Shown: positions 31,852 to 52,546 of the stretch, in pieces | Layout: each line of letters begins with the position of its first letter | Numbering within the stretch: position 1 is the first letter of the stretch | From: Parvularcula dongshanensis | GTDB lineage: Bacteria > Pseudomonadota > Alphaproteobacteria > Caulobacterales > Parvularculaceae | Assembly: GCF_014199615.1 (NCBI RefSeq) | Contig: NZ_JACHOB010000002.1 | Span: 248,001-312,000 of the forward strand | Direction: 5' to 3' | Length of the DNA: 64,000 bases | Translations under genes and position numbers: made by a program | The notes under the pieces: generated by a model | What the model was told of the DNA's origin: nothing | Databases searched by the model: none | Seen by the model: only the letters and a program-made list of their open reading frames with translations

Positions 31852-31868
31852 CCTGAAGCGGTTAAACT

Positions 31869-32603
31869 CTAGCTATCGCGCCGAGGACGACGGTCCCTGT
31901 CGCGATCGCGGTCCCGGCCCGACGGCGCACCCGTCTGGTTTTCCATCAGGCGGCGCTCATGGGCAGAAGGGTCGTGCTCGAGGATCTCGCCCTTGAAGAT
32001 CCAGACCTTGATCCCGATCGCACCATAGGTCGTACGCGCCGTCGCGGTGCCGTAGTCGATATCCGCACGAAGCGTGTGAAGCGGCACGCGCCCCTCACGG
32101 TACCACTCCATCCGCGCGATCTCGGCACCGCCGAGGCGGCCCGAACAGTTCACCCGGATACCGAGCGCACCCATGCGCATCGCGGTCTGCATGGCCCGCT
32201 TCATCGCGCGGCGGAAGCTCGCGCGGCGCTCGAGCTGCTGAGCGATGTTCTCGGCGACGAGCGTCGCGTCGGTCTCAGGCTTGCGGATCTCGACGATGTT
32301 GAGGACCGTCTCGGAGGACGACATCTCCGACAGCTTCTGGCGAAGCTTCTCGATGTCGGCGCCCTTCTTACCGATCACCACGCCCGGACGGGCCGAGTAG
32401 ATGGTGACACGGCACTTCTTGTGAGGCCGCTCGATGACGATCTTGGAGACGCCGGCGTTCTTCAGGTTGTCGAGCAGATACTGGCGGATCTTGAGGTCCT
32501 CGTGGAGGAGGTCCCCATAGGCGGCCTTGCTCGCGTACCAGCGGCTGTCCCAAGTGCGGTTGATCCCGAGGCGCAGGCCGATCGGGTTTACCTTCTGACC
32601 CAT
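31869..32603 (-). CDS. rpsC: 30S ribosomal protein S3
   Basis: 244 residues with [20 protein letters not shown] at the start, a KH domain signature [15 protein letters not shown] near residue 75, and the C-terminal domain block [20 protein letters not shown]. The last 20 residues are an Arg/Asp repeat tail ([16 protein letters not shown]), probably disordered and RNA-binding. It overlaps rplV by one base. Confidence 0.97.
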   Translation of the reverse strand: MGQKVNPIGLRLGINRTWDSRWYASKAAYGDLLHEDLKIRQYLLDNLKNAGVSKIVIERPHKKCRVTIYSARPGVVIGKKGADIEKLRQKLSEMSSSETVLNIVEIRKPETDATLVAENIAQQLERRASFRRAMKRAMQTAMRMGALGIRVNCSGRLGGAEIARMEWYREGRVPLHTLRADIDYGTATARTTYGAIGIKVWIFKGEILEHDPSAHERRLMENQTGAPSGRDRDRDRDRRPRRDS

Positions 32604-32983
32604 TATGCGGCCTCCTCTTGCTCGCGGACCACGATCGTGATCTCGGCGAACGGCTTCAGGATCTTGCCCATGCGACCACGCGCACGCGGCTTATAGCGCT
32701 TCATGACCAGGTTCTTGCCGACGAAGGCCTGGTCGACGACCAGGGCGTCGATGTCCAGGTCGTGGTTGTTCTCGGCGTTCGCGATCGCGCTCTCGAGGAC
32801 CTTCTTGACGTCCTTAGCGATCCGCTTGCGGCTGAACTCGAGCTCGTTGAGCGCGCGCTCGACGGACTTGCCGCGAATGGACTGCGCCACGAGGTTCAGC
32901 TTCTGCGGGCTCGCGCGCAGCATGCGCGCCTTCGCCATGGCCGAGTCGTCCGTAAGGCGACGGGGGTTTGCGGACTGTCCCAT
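32603..32983 (-). CDS. rplV: 50S ribosomal protein L22
   Basis: 126 residues. The opening [18 protein letters not shown] is the alphaproteobacterial form of uL22, so the long start at 32983 is kept. The [21 protein letters not shown] block and the exit-tunnel hairpin region [11 protein letters not shown] are present. Confidence 0.97.
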   Translation of the reverse strand: MGQSANPRRLTDDSAMAKARMLRASPQKLNLVAQSIRGKSVERALNELEFSRKRIAKDVKKVLESAIANAENNHDLDIDALVVDQAFVGKNLVMKRYKPRARGRMGKILKPFAEITIVVREQEEAA

Positions 32984-33261
32984 TACCGCCTCTTCGCCTT
33001 CTTGTCGGCCCCATGGCCGTAATAGGTCCGGCTCGGCGAGAACTCGCCCAGCTTGTGACCGACCATGTCCTCGGTGACGTGCACGGGAATGAACTTCTGG
33101 CCGTTATAGACGTTGAAGGTCAGCCCGACGAACTGCGGAAGGATGGTGCTGCGACGGGACCAAGTCTTGATCCCGCCCTTGTGCCCACCGCCGGACGCAT
33201 CCTCTGCCTTCTTAAGCAGGTAGCGATCGACGAAGGGACCTTTCCAGACTGAGCGTGGCAT
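32983..33261 (-). CDS. rpsS: 30S ribosomal protein S19
   Basis: 92 residues opening [20 protein letters not shown], with [20 protein letters not shown]. Standard uS19 of the head domain. The stop region overlaps the rplV start by one base. Confidence 0.98.
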   Translation of the reverse strand: MPRSVWKGPFVDRYLLKKAEDASGGGHKGGIKTWSRRSTILPQFVGLTFNVYNGQKFIPVHVTEDMVGHKLGEFSPSRTYYGHGADKKAKRR

Positions 33262-33280
33262 AGAGGGTTTCCCTTAAGTC

Positions 33281-34120
33281 CTACTGGCCCTTCCGCTTCG
33301 CGTGGCGCGAGCGGATGATCAGGCGGTCGGTCGATTTGTTCGAGCGGGTGCGTTTGCCTTTGGTCGGCTTGCCCCACGGCGTGACGGGGTGGCGGCCACC
33401 TGAGGTACGGCCTTCACCGCCACCATGAGGGTGATCGACCGGGTTCATCGCGACGCCGCGGACGGACGGACGCTTGCCCATGTGGCGCTTGCGGCCAGCC
33501 GAGCCGATGTTCGTGTTCGCGTGGTCCGGGTTCGACACCGCGCCGATCGTCGCGCGGCATAGACCGTGTACGAGGCGGACCTCACCGGACTTCAGACGGA
33601 TCTGCGCATAGTCGCCGTCCCGACCGACGAGCTGCACGTAGGTGCCCGCCGAACGCGCGATCTGACCGCCCTTGCCGGGCTTCATCTCGACGTTGTGCAC
33701 GATCGTGCCGACGGGGACGTTGGCGAGCGGCATGGCGTTGCCGGGCTTGATGTCCGCCCGGTCGGCCGAGACCACCTTGTCGCCGACGGCGAGCCGCTGC
33801 GGCGCGAGGATGTAGCTCTTCTTGCCGTCGCCATAGGCCACGAGCGCGATGAACGCCGAACGGTTCGGGTCGTATTCGAGCCGTTCGACCGTCGCGATCG
33901 CATCGAAGCGGTCACGCTTGAAGTCTACTACGCGGTAGAGCTTCTTCGCGCCGCCGCCGATACGGCGTGCGGTGATCCGGCCCTTGTTGTTGCGCCCGCC
34001 TGACTTGGTCAGACCTTCGGTCAGCTGCTTCTCGGGACGGCCCTTGTAGAGCTCGCTCCGGTCCACGGTGACGAGCTGGCGCCGCGAGGGACTGGTCGGG
34101 TTGTAAGTCTTCAGTGCCAT
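33281..34120 (-). CDS. rplB: 50S ribosomal protein L2
   Basis: 279 residues. [19 protein letters not shown] in the first third and [15 protein letters not shown] near the C-terminus, including the conserved histidine near the peptidyl-transferase centre. Full length. Confidence 0.98.
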   Translation of the reverse strand: MALKTYNPTSPSRRQLVTVDRSELYKGRPEKQLTEGLTKSGGRNNKGRITARRIGGGAKKLYRVVDFKRDRFDAIATVERLEYDPNRSAFIALVAYGDGKKSYILAPQRLAVGDKVVSADRADIKPGNAMPLANVPVGTIVHNVEMKPGKGGQIARSAGTYVQLVGRDGDYAQIRLKSGEVRLVHGLCRATIGAVSNPDHANTNIGSAGRKRHMGKRPSVRGVAMNPVDHPHGGGEGRTSGGRHPVTPWGKPTKGKRTRSNKSTDRLIIRSRHAKRKGQ

Positions 34121-34124
34121 GGTC

Positions 34125-34436
34125 TCAAAGCCCCGTCGTCACGTCGAGCGACTGGCCGTCCTCGAGCGTCACGATCGCCTTCTTGACGTCGGAACGCGTG
34201 TAGGGACGACCGCGGAAGCGCTTGTTCTTGCCCTTGGAGCGAAGCGTGTTCACGCCCGCCACCTTCACGCCGAACAGCGCCTCGACGGCTTCCTTGATTT
34301 GCGGCTTCGTCGCATCGAGCCGCACGCGGAAGACGTGCTGATTGTTCTCGGCTGCGATCGTCGCCTTCTCGGTGATCACCGGGGAGACGAGCGTATCGTA
34401 GTGCCGTTCCTTCGGATCGCGCTTGGTCTCGCTCAT
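34125..34436 (-). CDS. rplW: 50S ribosomal protein L23
   Basis: 103 residues with [20 protein letters not shown] and the [17 protein letters not shown] block. Docking site for SRP and trigger factor at the tunnel exit. It overlaps rplD by four bases. Confidence 0.97.
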   Translation of the reverse strand: MSETKRDPKERHYDTLVSPVITEKATIAAENNQHVFRVRLDATKPQIKEAVEALFGVKVAGVNTLRSKGKNKRFRGRPYTRSDVKKAIVTLEDGQSLDVTTGL

Positions 34437-35053
34437 GATGCCAGCCTCGCTTCCAGGGCCTCAGCGGCCGACTTCGTCAGGATCAGCTTCTCGCGGCGCA
34501 GGATGTCGTAGACGTTGGCGCCGACGACCGGCAGCACGTCCACGTCCTTCAGGTTCCGTGCAGCGCGGGCGAAGCCCTCGTTCACGGTCGCGTCCACGAA
34601 GAGCGCGTTCTTAAGGCCGAGCCCCGTCAGCTTCTCCGCCAGCGCCTTCGTCTTCGCGCCGTCGAAGCTCAGATCGTCGATGACGATCAGCTCGGCCGCG
34701 TTGGCCTTGGCGCTGAGCGCGTGGCGCAGCGCGAGGGCACGGACCTTCTTGGGCAGCGCGATCGCATGGCTACGCGGACGCGGACCGTGGGCGACGCCGC
34801 CGCCCCGGAACTGCGGCGCCTTCTTGTTGCCGTGACGGGCGCCGCCGGAACCCTTCTGGCGGACGAACTTCTTCGTCGTACCGGCGATCTCGCCGCGTTC
34901 CTTGGTCTTGTGCGTGCCCTGCTGACGCTTGGCGAGCTGCCAAGTCACACAGCGGTGGAGGATGTCACGGCGGGGCTCGAGGCCGAAGACGGCGTCGTTC
35001 AGCTCCACCGTGCCGGCCTTGCCGGCATCCAGGGTGAGAACGTCGATCTGCAT
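34433..35053 (-). CDS. rplD: 50S ribosomal protein L4
   Basis: 206 residues. The extended tunnel loop [20 protein letters not shown] and [20 protein letters not shown] are clear. In E. coli L4 represses the S10 operon; a matching target site here was not identified. It overlaps rplC by one base. Confidence 0.97.
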   Translation of the reverse strand: MQIDVLTLDAGKAGTVELNDAVFGLEPRRDILHRCVTWQLAKRQQGTHKTKERGEIAGTTKKFVRQKGSGGARHGNKKAPQFRGGGVAHGPRPRSHAIALPKKVRALALRHALSAKANAAELIVIDDLSFDGAKTKALAEKLTGLGLKNALFVDATVNEGFARAARNLKDVDVLPVVGANVYDILRREKLILTKSAAEALEARLAS

Positions 35054-36021
35054 TATTCCTTGCCTCCGCCGGCATCGGCGTTGCCGCCGGCTCCATCCGT
35101 CTCGGCGCCGTCGGCCGATCCGGCCTCTTTCGCCTCAGGGGTTTCGCCCTGGCTACCTTGGTTCGGGCTCGCTGCGCTCTGCTCGGCTCCGCCCTCGGCT
35201 TTCGCTTCGGACTCGGACGGGATCGGCGCGTCGAAGGATCCGACCGGCGTCTTGTCGCCCGCTTCGGCCATCGTGCTCTCGGGCTCTTCGACCTCGGGCT
35301 CCTCGCCCTTCAGGGCAAACGCCCCGGGCAGCGGCGCGTCTTCGGGCAGCGGCTTCTTGATGGCGTCCTTGATCATGACCCAGCCGCCTTTGGAGCCGGG
35401 AACGGCGCCTTTAACGAGGATCAGACCGCGCGCCACGTCGGTGCGGACGACTTCCAGGTTCTGGGTCGTGACGCGGACGTCGCCCATGTGCCCGGCCATC
35501 TTCTTGCCCTTGAAGACCTTGCCGGGGTCCTGGCACTGTCCGGTAGAGCCGTGCGAGCGGTGGCTGATGGACACGCCGTGTGAAGCCCGAAGGCCGCCGA
35601 AGTTGTGTCGCTTCATGCCGCCCGCGAAGCCCTTACCGACCGAGGTGCCGACGACGTCGACGCGTTGGCCGGGAACGAAGTGATCCGCCGTCAGGGTCGC
35701 GCCGATCTCGATCAGCGCGTCTTCGGGCACGCGGAACTCGGCGAGCTTCCGTTTCGGCTCGACGCCGGCCTTCGCAAAGTGGCCGCGCATCGGCTTCGAC
35801 GTACGGGAGACCTTCGCCGTGCCCGCGCCGAGTTGCAGCGCGATGTAGCCGTCGCGCTCGACCGTGCGGTGCGCGGTGACCTGGCAGCCCTCGAGGCTGA
35901 CGACCGTGCAGGGCACGTGCGTGCCCTCGGCCGTGTAGAGCCGGGTCATACCGAGCTTCTTGCCGATGATGCCCGTCCGCTTTTGAGACTGCGCCGGCAT
36001 GGGTTGGGGGTTGTGCGCCAT
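35053..36021 (-). CDS. rplC: 50S ribosomal protein L3 with long acidic C-terminal tail
   Basis: 322 residues. Residues about 15-235 are ordinary uL3: [53 protein letters not shown] and the terminal [12 protein letters not shown]. From about 236 onward an extra 87 residues rich in Glu, Ala, Gly, Ser and Pro follow, with very few basic residues, unlike the core. Usual L3 is 205-250 residues. The tail is in frame and ends at the overlap with rplD, so it is not a read-through artefact. Confidence 0.96.
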   Translation of the reverse strand: MAHNPQPMPAQSQKRTGIIGKKLGMTRLYTAEGTHVPCTVVSLEGCQVTAHRTVERDGYIALQLGAGTAKVSRTSKPMRGHFAKAGVEPKRKLAEFRVPEDALIEIGATLTADHFVPGQRVDVVGTSVGKGFAGGMKRHNFGGLRASHGVSISHRSHGSTGQCQDPGKVFKGKKMAGHMGDVRVTTQNLEVVRTDVARGLILVKGAVPGSKGGWVMIKDAIKKPLPEDAPLPGAFALKGEEPEVEEPESTMAEAGDKTPVGSFDAPIPSESEAKAEGGAEQSAASPNQGSQGETPEAKEAGSADGAETDGAGGNADAGGGKE

Positions 36022-36026
36022 CGCTC

Positions 36027-36338
36027 TTACGCCCCCAGCTTGATCTCGACGTCGACCCCTGCGGACAGATCGAGCTTCATCAGCGCGTCGATCGTCTGCG
36101 GTGTCGGCTGCACGATGTCGAGGACGCGCTTATGCGTGCGCATCTCGAACTGCTCGCGGGACTTCTTGTTGACGTGCGGGGATCGCAAGACGGTGTAGCG
36201 GTCGATATGGGTCGGCAGCGGGATGGGGCCGCGCACCTGCGCGCCGGTCCGCTTGGCCGTGTTGACGATCTCAACCGCGGAGCTGTCGAGCACGCGGTGA
36301 TCGAACGCCTTGAGGCGTATCCGAATGTTCTGTTGCAT
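36027..36338 (-). CDS. rpsJ: 30S ribosomal protein S10
   Basis: 103 residues with [20 protein letters not shown] and [20 protein letters not shown]. First gene of the S10 group, five bases before rplC; also known as NusE in antitermination. A terminator-like hairpin after tuf sits in the 117-base gap upstream. Confidence 0.98.
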   Translation of the reverse strand: MQQNIRIRLKAFDHRVLDSSAVEIVNTAKRTGAQVRGPIPLPTHIDRYTVLRSPHVNKKSREQFEMRTHKRVLDIVQPTPQTIDALMKLDLSAGVDVEIKLGA

Positions 36339-36402
36339 CTAAGGCGTCCAGTTTGGGCTCATGCACCGCCCCGAAGCGCTCGGGGGCCAGAGGAGCCGGG
36401 TG

Positions 36403-36434
36403 AAAAAGAGCGGGCCGCGTTGCGCGCGGCCCGC
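36403..36434 (-). terminator. terminator between tuf and rpsJ
   Basis: On the minus strand GCGGGCCGCG (36434-36425) pairs perfectly with CGCGGCCCGC (36419-36410), followed by TCTTTTTC. It may end the str transcript or act as a partial attenuator before the S10 group. No clear promoter for rpsJ was found in the remaining short gap. Confidence 0.75.
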
Positions 36435-36455
36435 CCGGAAGTCAAGCCCGAAGGC

Positions 36456-37631
<1,176 letters not shown>

Positions 37632-37678
37632 TCGTCTCTCCGTAGTCTGACGAGTTGGTACCGATGAAACTGGAAGGC

Positions 37679-39772
<2,094 letters not shown>

Positions 39773-39831
39773 GATGGGTCCTTCAGAGCGCTGCCGCCGG
39801 CCCTGTAGGGCCGGGAGCGCTTCGGTTCAAA

Positions 39832-40302
39832 TTACCAACGGTAATGCGAGAACGCACGGTTGGCCTCGGCCATCTTATGCGTGTCCTCGCGCTTCTTGAC
39901 GGCGGTGCCGCGGTTCTGCGCGGCGTCCATGATCTCACCCGACAGTCGGTCGACCATGGTGGTCTCATTGCGCTTACGCGCCGCCGCGATCAGCCAGCGC
40001 ATGGCGAGCGCGCTCTTGCGGTCCGGGCGAACCTCGACGGGAACCTGATAGGTCGCACCGCCGACACGCCGCGAGCGAACCTCGACGGCGGGCGTGACGT
40101 TCTCGAGCGCCTCGTGGAACAGGTCCACCGGCGGGCGCTTCATGCGCTGCTCGATACGGTCCATCGCACCGTAGACGATCTTCTCCGCGGCCGATTTCTT
40201 CCCGTCCAGCATGACGTAGTTCATGAACTTGGAAACGGTCGTGTCGTGAAACTTCGGATCCGGGTGGATCGTGCGTTTCTCTGCGCGCCTGCGTCGTGAC
40301 AT
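39832..40302 (-). CDS. rpsG: 30S ribosomal protein S7
   Basis: 156 residues opening [18 protein letters not shown], with [38 protein letters not shown] and the terminal [16 protein letters not shown]7 is the str-operon repressor in enterics. It is 33 bases from rpsL. Confidence 0.98.
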   Translation of the reverse strand: MSRRRRAEKRTIHPDPKFHDTTVSKFMNYVMLDGKKSAAEKIVYGAMDRIEQRMKRPPVDLFHEALENVTPAVEVRSRRVGGATYQVPVEVRPDRKSALAMRWLIAAARKRNETTMVDRLSGEIMDAAQNRGTAVKKREDTHKMAEANRAFSHYRW

Positions 40303-40335
40303 GGGCTTCTAATCCTCGATCTTTAGCGCTGACGC

Positions 40336-40707
40336 TTACTTGGGCCGCTTGGCGCCGTACTTCGAACGGCGCTGCTTGCGGTCCTTGACGCCCTGGGTGT
40401 CCAGCACGCCGCGCAGAATGTGATAGCGAACGCCGGGAAGGTCCTTCACCCGGCCGCCACGGATCAGGACCACCGAGTGCTCCTGAAGGTTGTGACCTTC
40501 GCCTGGAATGTAGCTGATGACCTCGTAGCCGTTCGTCAAGCGCACCTTGGCGACCTTACGCAGCGCCGAGTTCGGCTTCTTCGGAGTCGTCGTGTAGACG
40601 CGCGTGCAAACGCCCCGCTTCTGCGGGTTGCCCTGCAGGTGCGGAACCTTGTTGATCTTCCGCTTCGGCTTGCGCGGCTTGCGGATCAGCTGTTGAATCG
40701 TCGGCAT
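40336..40707 (-). CDS. rpsL: 30S ribosomal protein S12
   Basis: 123 residues from [17 protein letters not shown] (ATG at 40707); an upstream in-frame ATG at 40734 adds a non-conserved MNGTRHGTR. Lysines at 43 (TPKKPNS) and 88 (GRVKDLPG), where streptomycin-resistance changes occur, are wild type. First gene of the str operon. Confidence 0.97.
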   Translation of the reverse strand: MPTIQQLIRKPRKPKRKINKVPHLQGNPQKRGVCTRVYTTTPKKPNSALRKVAKVRLTNGYEVISYIPGEGHNLQEHSVVLIRGGRVKDLPGVRYHILRGVLDTQGVKDRKQRRSKYGAKRPK

Positions 40708-40785
40708 CCGGGTCCCGTGTCTGGTTCCGTTCAAAATCTTCCCTGCCGGAGCTGCGAGGCGCCGCGGGCTACATCATCGCGTTTA

Positions 40786-40815
40786 GGCGCGTCTCCGAAG
40801 CCTTCGGAACGCGCC
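40786..40815 (-). promoter_or_regulatory. stable hairpin in the rpsL leader
   Basis: GGCGCGT (40786-40792) and CCGAA (40795-40799) pair with TTCGG (40803-40807) and ACGCGCC (40809-40815) around a GCC loop, with one small internal loop. It lies in the untranslated leader between the promoter candidate and rpsL. The rest of the roughly 280-base gap shows no ORF with a ribosome-binding site. Function unknown. Confidence 0.5.
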
Positions 40816-40911
40816 GGCGATCTATGCCACCCATGTCGTCTTGCCCGGGGTTGTTTCGAACTGAGCTTCGAGGAAGCTTCGTCGACAGCGCCCCATCCGG
40901 CGTGAGCGCGG

Positions 40912-40940
40912 CCCATACGCGCGCGAGCGGCGTCCGTCAA
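40912..40940 (-). promoter_or_regulatory. sigma-70-type promoter for the str operon
   Basis: On the minus strand TTGACG (40940-40935), a 17-base spacer and TATGGG (40917-40912). The -35 is one change from consensus; the -10 is weaker. It lies about 200 bases upstream of rpsL and just downstream of the sulfotransferase stop. Confidence 0.5.
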
Positions 40941-40985
40941 CACTTCGGCAGGGGACGAAAGCGATGCGACGCCCCGGGGCGGCCC

Positions 40986-41942
40986 TTACTTCAGAAGCTT
41001 GATATTGATCGCTTCGATCCGGTCCATGAGCCGGGCGTGGTTCGGCAGCCGCAAGCGGCGAGCGACGTGCTCGGCCGTCCAAAGCGGCAGACCGTACCGA
41101 TCGATCGCGAACCGCTGCCTTCCGATCTTGCTCTCCAGCCCGAGTTGAAGCGCGCGTAGCGGACTCGGCTTCAAGGTCGTCTTGCGATCGTAGCGCTCGT
41201 CGTCCGGGATCTCGCGCAGACGCCAGTTGATCTCGGCCGCCTCTTGGGGGCTCAGTTCGTTCTGCCAGGTCTTGATGCGGTTCGCCTTGGGCGCGCTGTA
41301 CGTGCTCGATCCCGGCGGCGTCAGCACCGCCTCGTGGAAGGGAAGATCGACCTTCTGTAGCACGCTACGAAGCGCCGATTCGGGGGCCGAGGTCAGGTCC
41401 TCGAAGGTGAGTTCGGCGTAAGTTCCGTTCCCCGCGTCGAGATGCGACTTCGCCTTCTGCCAGTCCTGCTCCGCCTGCAGCCATACGCCGACGCCGTGAT
41501 AGGCGTTCCCCGCCCAACCCATGCGCATAGAGGACAGCGCGACGTCACGCGGATCTCGGACGAGGTGGACGAAGCGTGCGTTCGGGAAGGCGTGCGCGGC
41601 GATGTCGAAATGGCGGTGGAGCGTCAGCAGCAGGAGGCCGTCCTGCGGCATCTCCTGCGCCAGGACCGCTTCCATCATCTGCCGGATCGGTCCCGGGCCC
41701 GGGGGTGTGACGCCTTGCAACTTCGTACTGCGTGCCGTGGCGAGGTTGTGGGCGAAGGCAGCCTGCTCGTCGGGTGTCCCGCCCGTCCGCAGCGCTTGCG
41801 GCGAGATACCATCGAAGAGGAAGTCGCTCTCCCCCCGCCCCAGTAGCTGCGGGTGCTGGCCAAGCATTAAACGCAGGAGCGTCGTGCCGGAGCGTAGAGC
41901 ACCGCAAAGGATGAGGAGGCGGGGGCCGTAGTCGGGGGTCAT
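40986..41942 (-). CDS. sulfotransferase family protein
   Basis: 318 residues. The 5'-phosphosulfate loop is at about 12-21 (LCGALRSGTTLL), and the 3'-phosphate-binding block FVHLVRDPRDVALSSMRMGW follows near residues 124-143, as in PAPS-dependent sulfotransferases. No signal peptide, so cytoplasmic, possibly membrane-associated. It lies nine bases after a glycosyltransferase gene, suggesting that the two modify the same surface glycan or lipid. The acceptor cannot be deduced. Confidence 0.88.
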   Translation of the reverse strand: MTPDYGPRLLILCGALRSGTTLLRLMLGQHPQLLGRGESDFLFDGISPQALRTGGTPDEQAAFAHNLATARSTKLQGVTPPGPGPIRQMMEAVLAQEMPQDGLLLLTLHRHFDIAAHAFPNARFVHLVRDPRDVALSSMRMGWAGNAYHGVGVWLQAEQDWQKAKSHLDAGNGTYAELTFEDLTSAPESALRSVLQKVDLPFHEAVLTPPGSSTYSAPKANRIKTWQNELSPQEAAEINWRLREIPDDERYDRKTTLKPSPLRALQLGLESKIGRQRFAIDRYGLPLWTAEHVARRLRLPNHARLMDRIEAINIKLLK

Positions 41943-41951
41943 CGCTTTGTC

Positions 41952-42959
41952 CTACTTGTACTCGACGATCGTGCGGCGCCCCATCGCCGTTTCCCAGAGG
42001 CACCGCGCCGCGCCGAACGTCTCCGCAACGTTGGAAAGCATCAAGAAGGCTGCGTAGCGGGGCGGCTTGGGAACACGGCCGGAGAAGCGCTTGGCCAGGC
42101 GCAGCCACTTCGCGGCGTAGAGGGCGACGACGAGGAGCGCCACGGGCCAAAACCCGACCGCCAAGGCGAGAAGCGCCAAGATCGGGAGCCCCGCCCCCCA
42201 AACGATCGTTCGCGCCAACTCCTTGACGTAGTGGCCTTCGCGCCAGTGCATCAGCGCGCCGAGCGTCCAGGCGTAGCCCGCTCTGACGGCGTGCCGCCAC
42301 CAGGGGCCGAAGCTGTAGATAGCGGCGTCGTGGAGCGTCATCTCCGCGTCGAGCCTGTGGACCCTACCCCCCGCCCGACGGAGGCGCAGGCACAGTTCGG
42401 GCTCCTCACCCGCGATGACGTTGGGATCGAAGCCGCCGGCCGCCGAGAAGGCCGCCGCGCGGTAGAGCGCATCGCCGCCGACGGCGTCCGCCTCTCCGAC
42501 GGGCGTATCCCACTCGAGGTCGCAGAGCGTGTTGTACCAACTCGATTCGGGCCGAACCTCACGCCTTCGTCCCGCGACGGCGACCGTATCGGCATGGTCG
42601 GCTAGAAATCGGGTCGCGTGGGGGAGCCAACCGGGCTGGAGGACAGTGTCGCCATCGAGGAACTGTACCGCGTCGACCTTCGCCTCCCGCGCCAGCAGGG
42701 CGAAACCCTCGTTACGCGCGCGACCGGCGCTGAACGGTCGGCTCATGTCGAGCGAATGGACGAAGAGCCCCGCCCTGCGCGCCGCTTCGACCGACTCGTC
42801 GGTCGACCCTGAATCGACGTAGACGGCAGGAAGGCGTGGCGGAAGAGAGGCTAGACACCGCACGAGGCGCTCGCCCTCGTTCCGTCCGATGACGACGACG
42901 CCGATGCGCAGCGATAGCGCGCCGCCGCCCTGCCCCTCTACCGGTTCCGCGTTCGTCAT
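41952..42959 (-). CDS. glycosyltransferase family 2 with C-terminal membrane segments
   Basis: 335 residues. GT-A fold blocks: IGRNEGERLVRCL, YVDSGSTDES, a DXD-like FLDGDT, GGDALYRAAAF and AGEEPELCLRLRRAG. Hydrophobic segments near residues 250-285 (AGLPILALLALAVGFWPVAL) anchor it to the membrane. Inverting transfer of a sugar to a lipid or polysaccharide acceptor is expected. It starts close to the terminator after rpoC, and is followed by the sulfotransferase. Confidence 0.88.
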   Translation of the reverse strand: MTNAEPVEGQGGGALSLRIGVVVIGRNEGERLVRCLASLPPRLPAVYVDSGSTDESVEAARRAGLFVHSLDMSRPFSAGRARNEGFALLAREAKVDAVQFLDGDTVLQPGWLPHATRFLADHADTVAVAGRRREVRPESSWYNTLCDLEWDTPVGEADAVGGDALYRAAAFSAAGGFDPNVIAGEEPELCLRLRRAGGRVHRLDAEMTLHDAAIYSFGPWWRHAVRAGYAWTLGALMHWREGHYVKELARTIVWGAGLPILALLALAVGFWPVALLVVALYAAKWLRLAKRFSGRVPKPPRYAAFLMLSNVAETFGAARCLWETAMGRRTIVEYK

Positions 42960-42967
42960 GACCCCTC

Positions 42968-42998
42968 GAAATGCAAGGACCCCGCCGAAGCGGGGTCC
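42968..42998 (-). terminator. terminator after rpoC
   Basis: On the minus strand GGACCCCGC (42998-42990) pairs perfectly with GCGGGGTCC (42985-42977) around a TTCG tetraloop, followed by TTGCATTTC. The stem is very stable but the U-tract is imperfect. The same stem-TTCG design is used after rplL. Confidence 0.7.
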
Positions 42999-43028
42999 CC
43001 TGCTCTTAGCTTAACCTCTCGCAGCGCC

Positions 43029-47300
<4,272 letters not shown>

Positions 47301-47344
47301 TCAGTCGGTCGGCGCAGGGGGCCGAGGCCCCCTGCCCTTCGTCG

Positions 47345-51430
<4,086 letters not shown>

Positions 51431-51459
51431 TACAGGTCCCTTCAGCGGTGCAGCGGGCG

Positions 51460-51519
51460 GTCTGGCACCCCCCGGCTCGGGGAGGCCCGCAGCGTGCGAC
51501 CGCGGGCGGTATGCCAGAC
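51460..51519 (-). promoter_or_regulatory. three-way-junction structure in the rpoB leader
   Basis: Outer stem GTCTGGCA/TGCCAGAC (8 bp, arms 51519-51512 and 51467-51460) encloses two hairpins: CCCGC...GCGGG, and a 7-bp C/G stem (CTCCCCG-AGC-CGGGGGG with one G-U pair). It ends 29 bases before the rpoB ATG. Pairing was found by eye on the minus strand. Function is unknown. It could be a regulatory leader or a processing target. Confidence 0.5.
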
Positions 51520-51616
51520 GCCGAAACGCGCCCTTGCCATGCAGCAAGCGCGCGCCGTCGCGTCACACCAGAGTCAGTTTTTCTTAACGAATGATCGTTG
51601 CACGTGCACAGCCATC

Positions 51617-51637
51617 CCCCCGGGGCCGCACCGGGGG
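51617..51637 (-). terminator. GC-rich hairpin after the fimbrial operon
   Basis: CCCCCGG (51617-51623) and CCGGGGG (51631-51637) form a 7-bp stem 55 bases after the last fimbrial gene, with no U-tract. It may limit read-through into rpoB. The 261-base gap from 51431 to 51691 also holds the rpoB leader fold, and an AT-richer patch (about 51568-51600) where an rpoB promoter might lie, but no consensus -35/-10 pair was found. Confidence 0.3.
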
Positions 51638-51691
51638 TGAGCGGGGCAAGTAGACCGCGTGCCACCGGATTGCAAGCGCTGGGCTGCGGTT

Positions 51692-52546
51692 TCAGTGCGG
51701 CACGACGTCTATGACGATCTCGTCACGGTAAGTTCCGGAGAAGACGGGCCCGACCTCGTCGACCTGTACCCGCAAGGGGTAGGCGGTTCCTGCCCAGTCG
51801 AGGGCGGGACTGCGCGTCACGCGCAGGGGTTGGGTCAGCACTGCGCTCACGCCGTCGAGTTCGATTCGGTAGGGAACGATCTGGTCGGCACGCTCATCGT
51901 GCACGAGGACGCCGCCGTTCTGGGAACTGACGGTGATCTCGCTCGCCGTGTTGGCGCGGACGGTGACGAAGACATCGCGGAAGACGCCGTCCGTCAACGT
52001 GCCGAGGTCGATGAAGGCGACGCTGAGCGCAGGGTCGAACGCACCCGAAGTCCCTGCCAGCACGACCTGCGCCCGTGCCGGAACCAGAAGTCCGAGCGGA
52101 ACCGCGACGAGTTGCGAGAGCACCTCGCCGCTAGGAGAAAGAAGCGTCAGGTCCAGAAGCGCCTCGTAGGTGCCCGGCGGCGAGACGTAGCCGGGGCTCA
52201 CCACCGCGCCGAACTCCGCGACCGACCCCGTCCCCTCCGAACGCATAGGCAGGGCGAGGACGGCGCCCTCGTTTGCCGTGACCGCGTCGCGCAGCACGTA
52301 AGGAAGCGCACCGCCGGGCCCTTGAAAGACCAGCGCCGCGCCGGCCGCAGGCTCTACCCGCAGCGATGCCCCCTCGGGCGCGTCCTGCGCGGCGACCGCG
52401 AGGCGAACGATGACCCCGTCGCTGGCGTAGGGCTCGTAGGCGGGCTCGTCCTCTCGCCGGACGTCGAGGACGGCCGCGTCCTGAACGGCCCCCGACTGAA
52501 CGACCGACGCCGCGAGCAGCGTTGCAATGAGAAGCGGCAGGCGCAT
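51692..52546 (-). CDS. secreted protein of the chaperone-usher operon, probable tip or adhesin component
   Basis: 284 residues from the ATG at 52546 (a GTG one codon earlier is also possible). Signal peptide MRLPLLIATLLAASVVQSGA, then beta-rich sequence with paired strands such as TYEALLDLTLLSP and DVFVTVRANTASEITVSSQN. It ends FSGTYRDEIVIDVVPH, resembling the last strand of fimbrial subunit or coat-U-like domains (compare AGGYSDTIQLQM in the major subunit). Last gene of the fimbrial operon, overlapping the usher stop, where tip adhesins are often encoded. Assignment is from position and fold-like features. Confidence 0.6.
   Translation of the reverse strand: MRLPLLIATLLAASVVQSGAVQDAAVLDVRREDEPAYEPYASDGVIVRLAVAAQDAPEGASLRVEPAAGAALVFQGPGGALPYVLRDAVTANEGAVLALPMRSEGTGSVAEFGAVVSPGYVSPPGTYEALLDLTLLSPSGEVLSQLVAVPLGLLVPARAQVVLAGTSGAFDPALSVAFIDLGTLTDGVFRDVFVTVRANTASEITVSSQNGGVLVHDERADQIVPYRIELDGVSAVLTQPLRVTRSPALDWAGTAYPLRVQVDEVGPVFSGTYRDEIVIDVVPH

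Noticed and set aside
51431-51547. N-terminal extension of RpoB from the open frame upstream of 51430
   Set aside because: RpoB proteins start at the MAQSF-type sequence. The extra codons are the GC-rich leader fold, and the window shows no ribosome-binding site for them.
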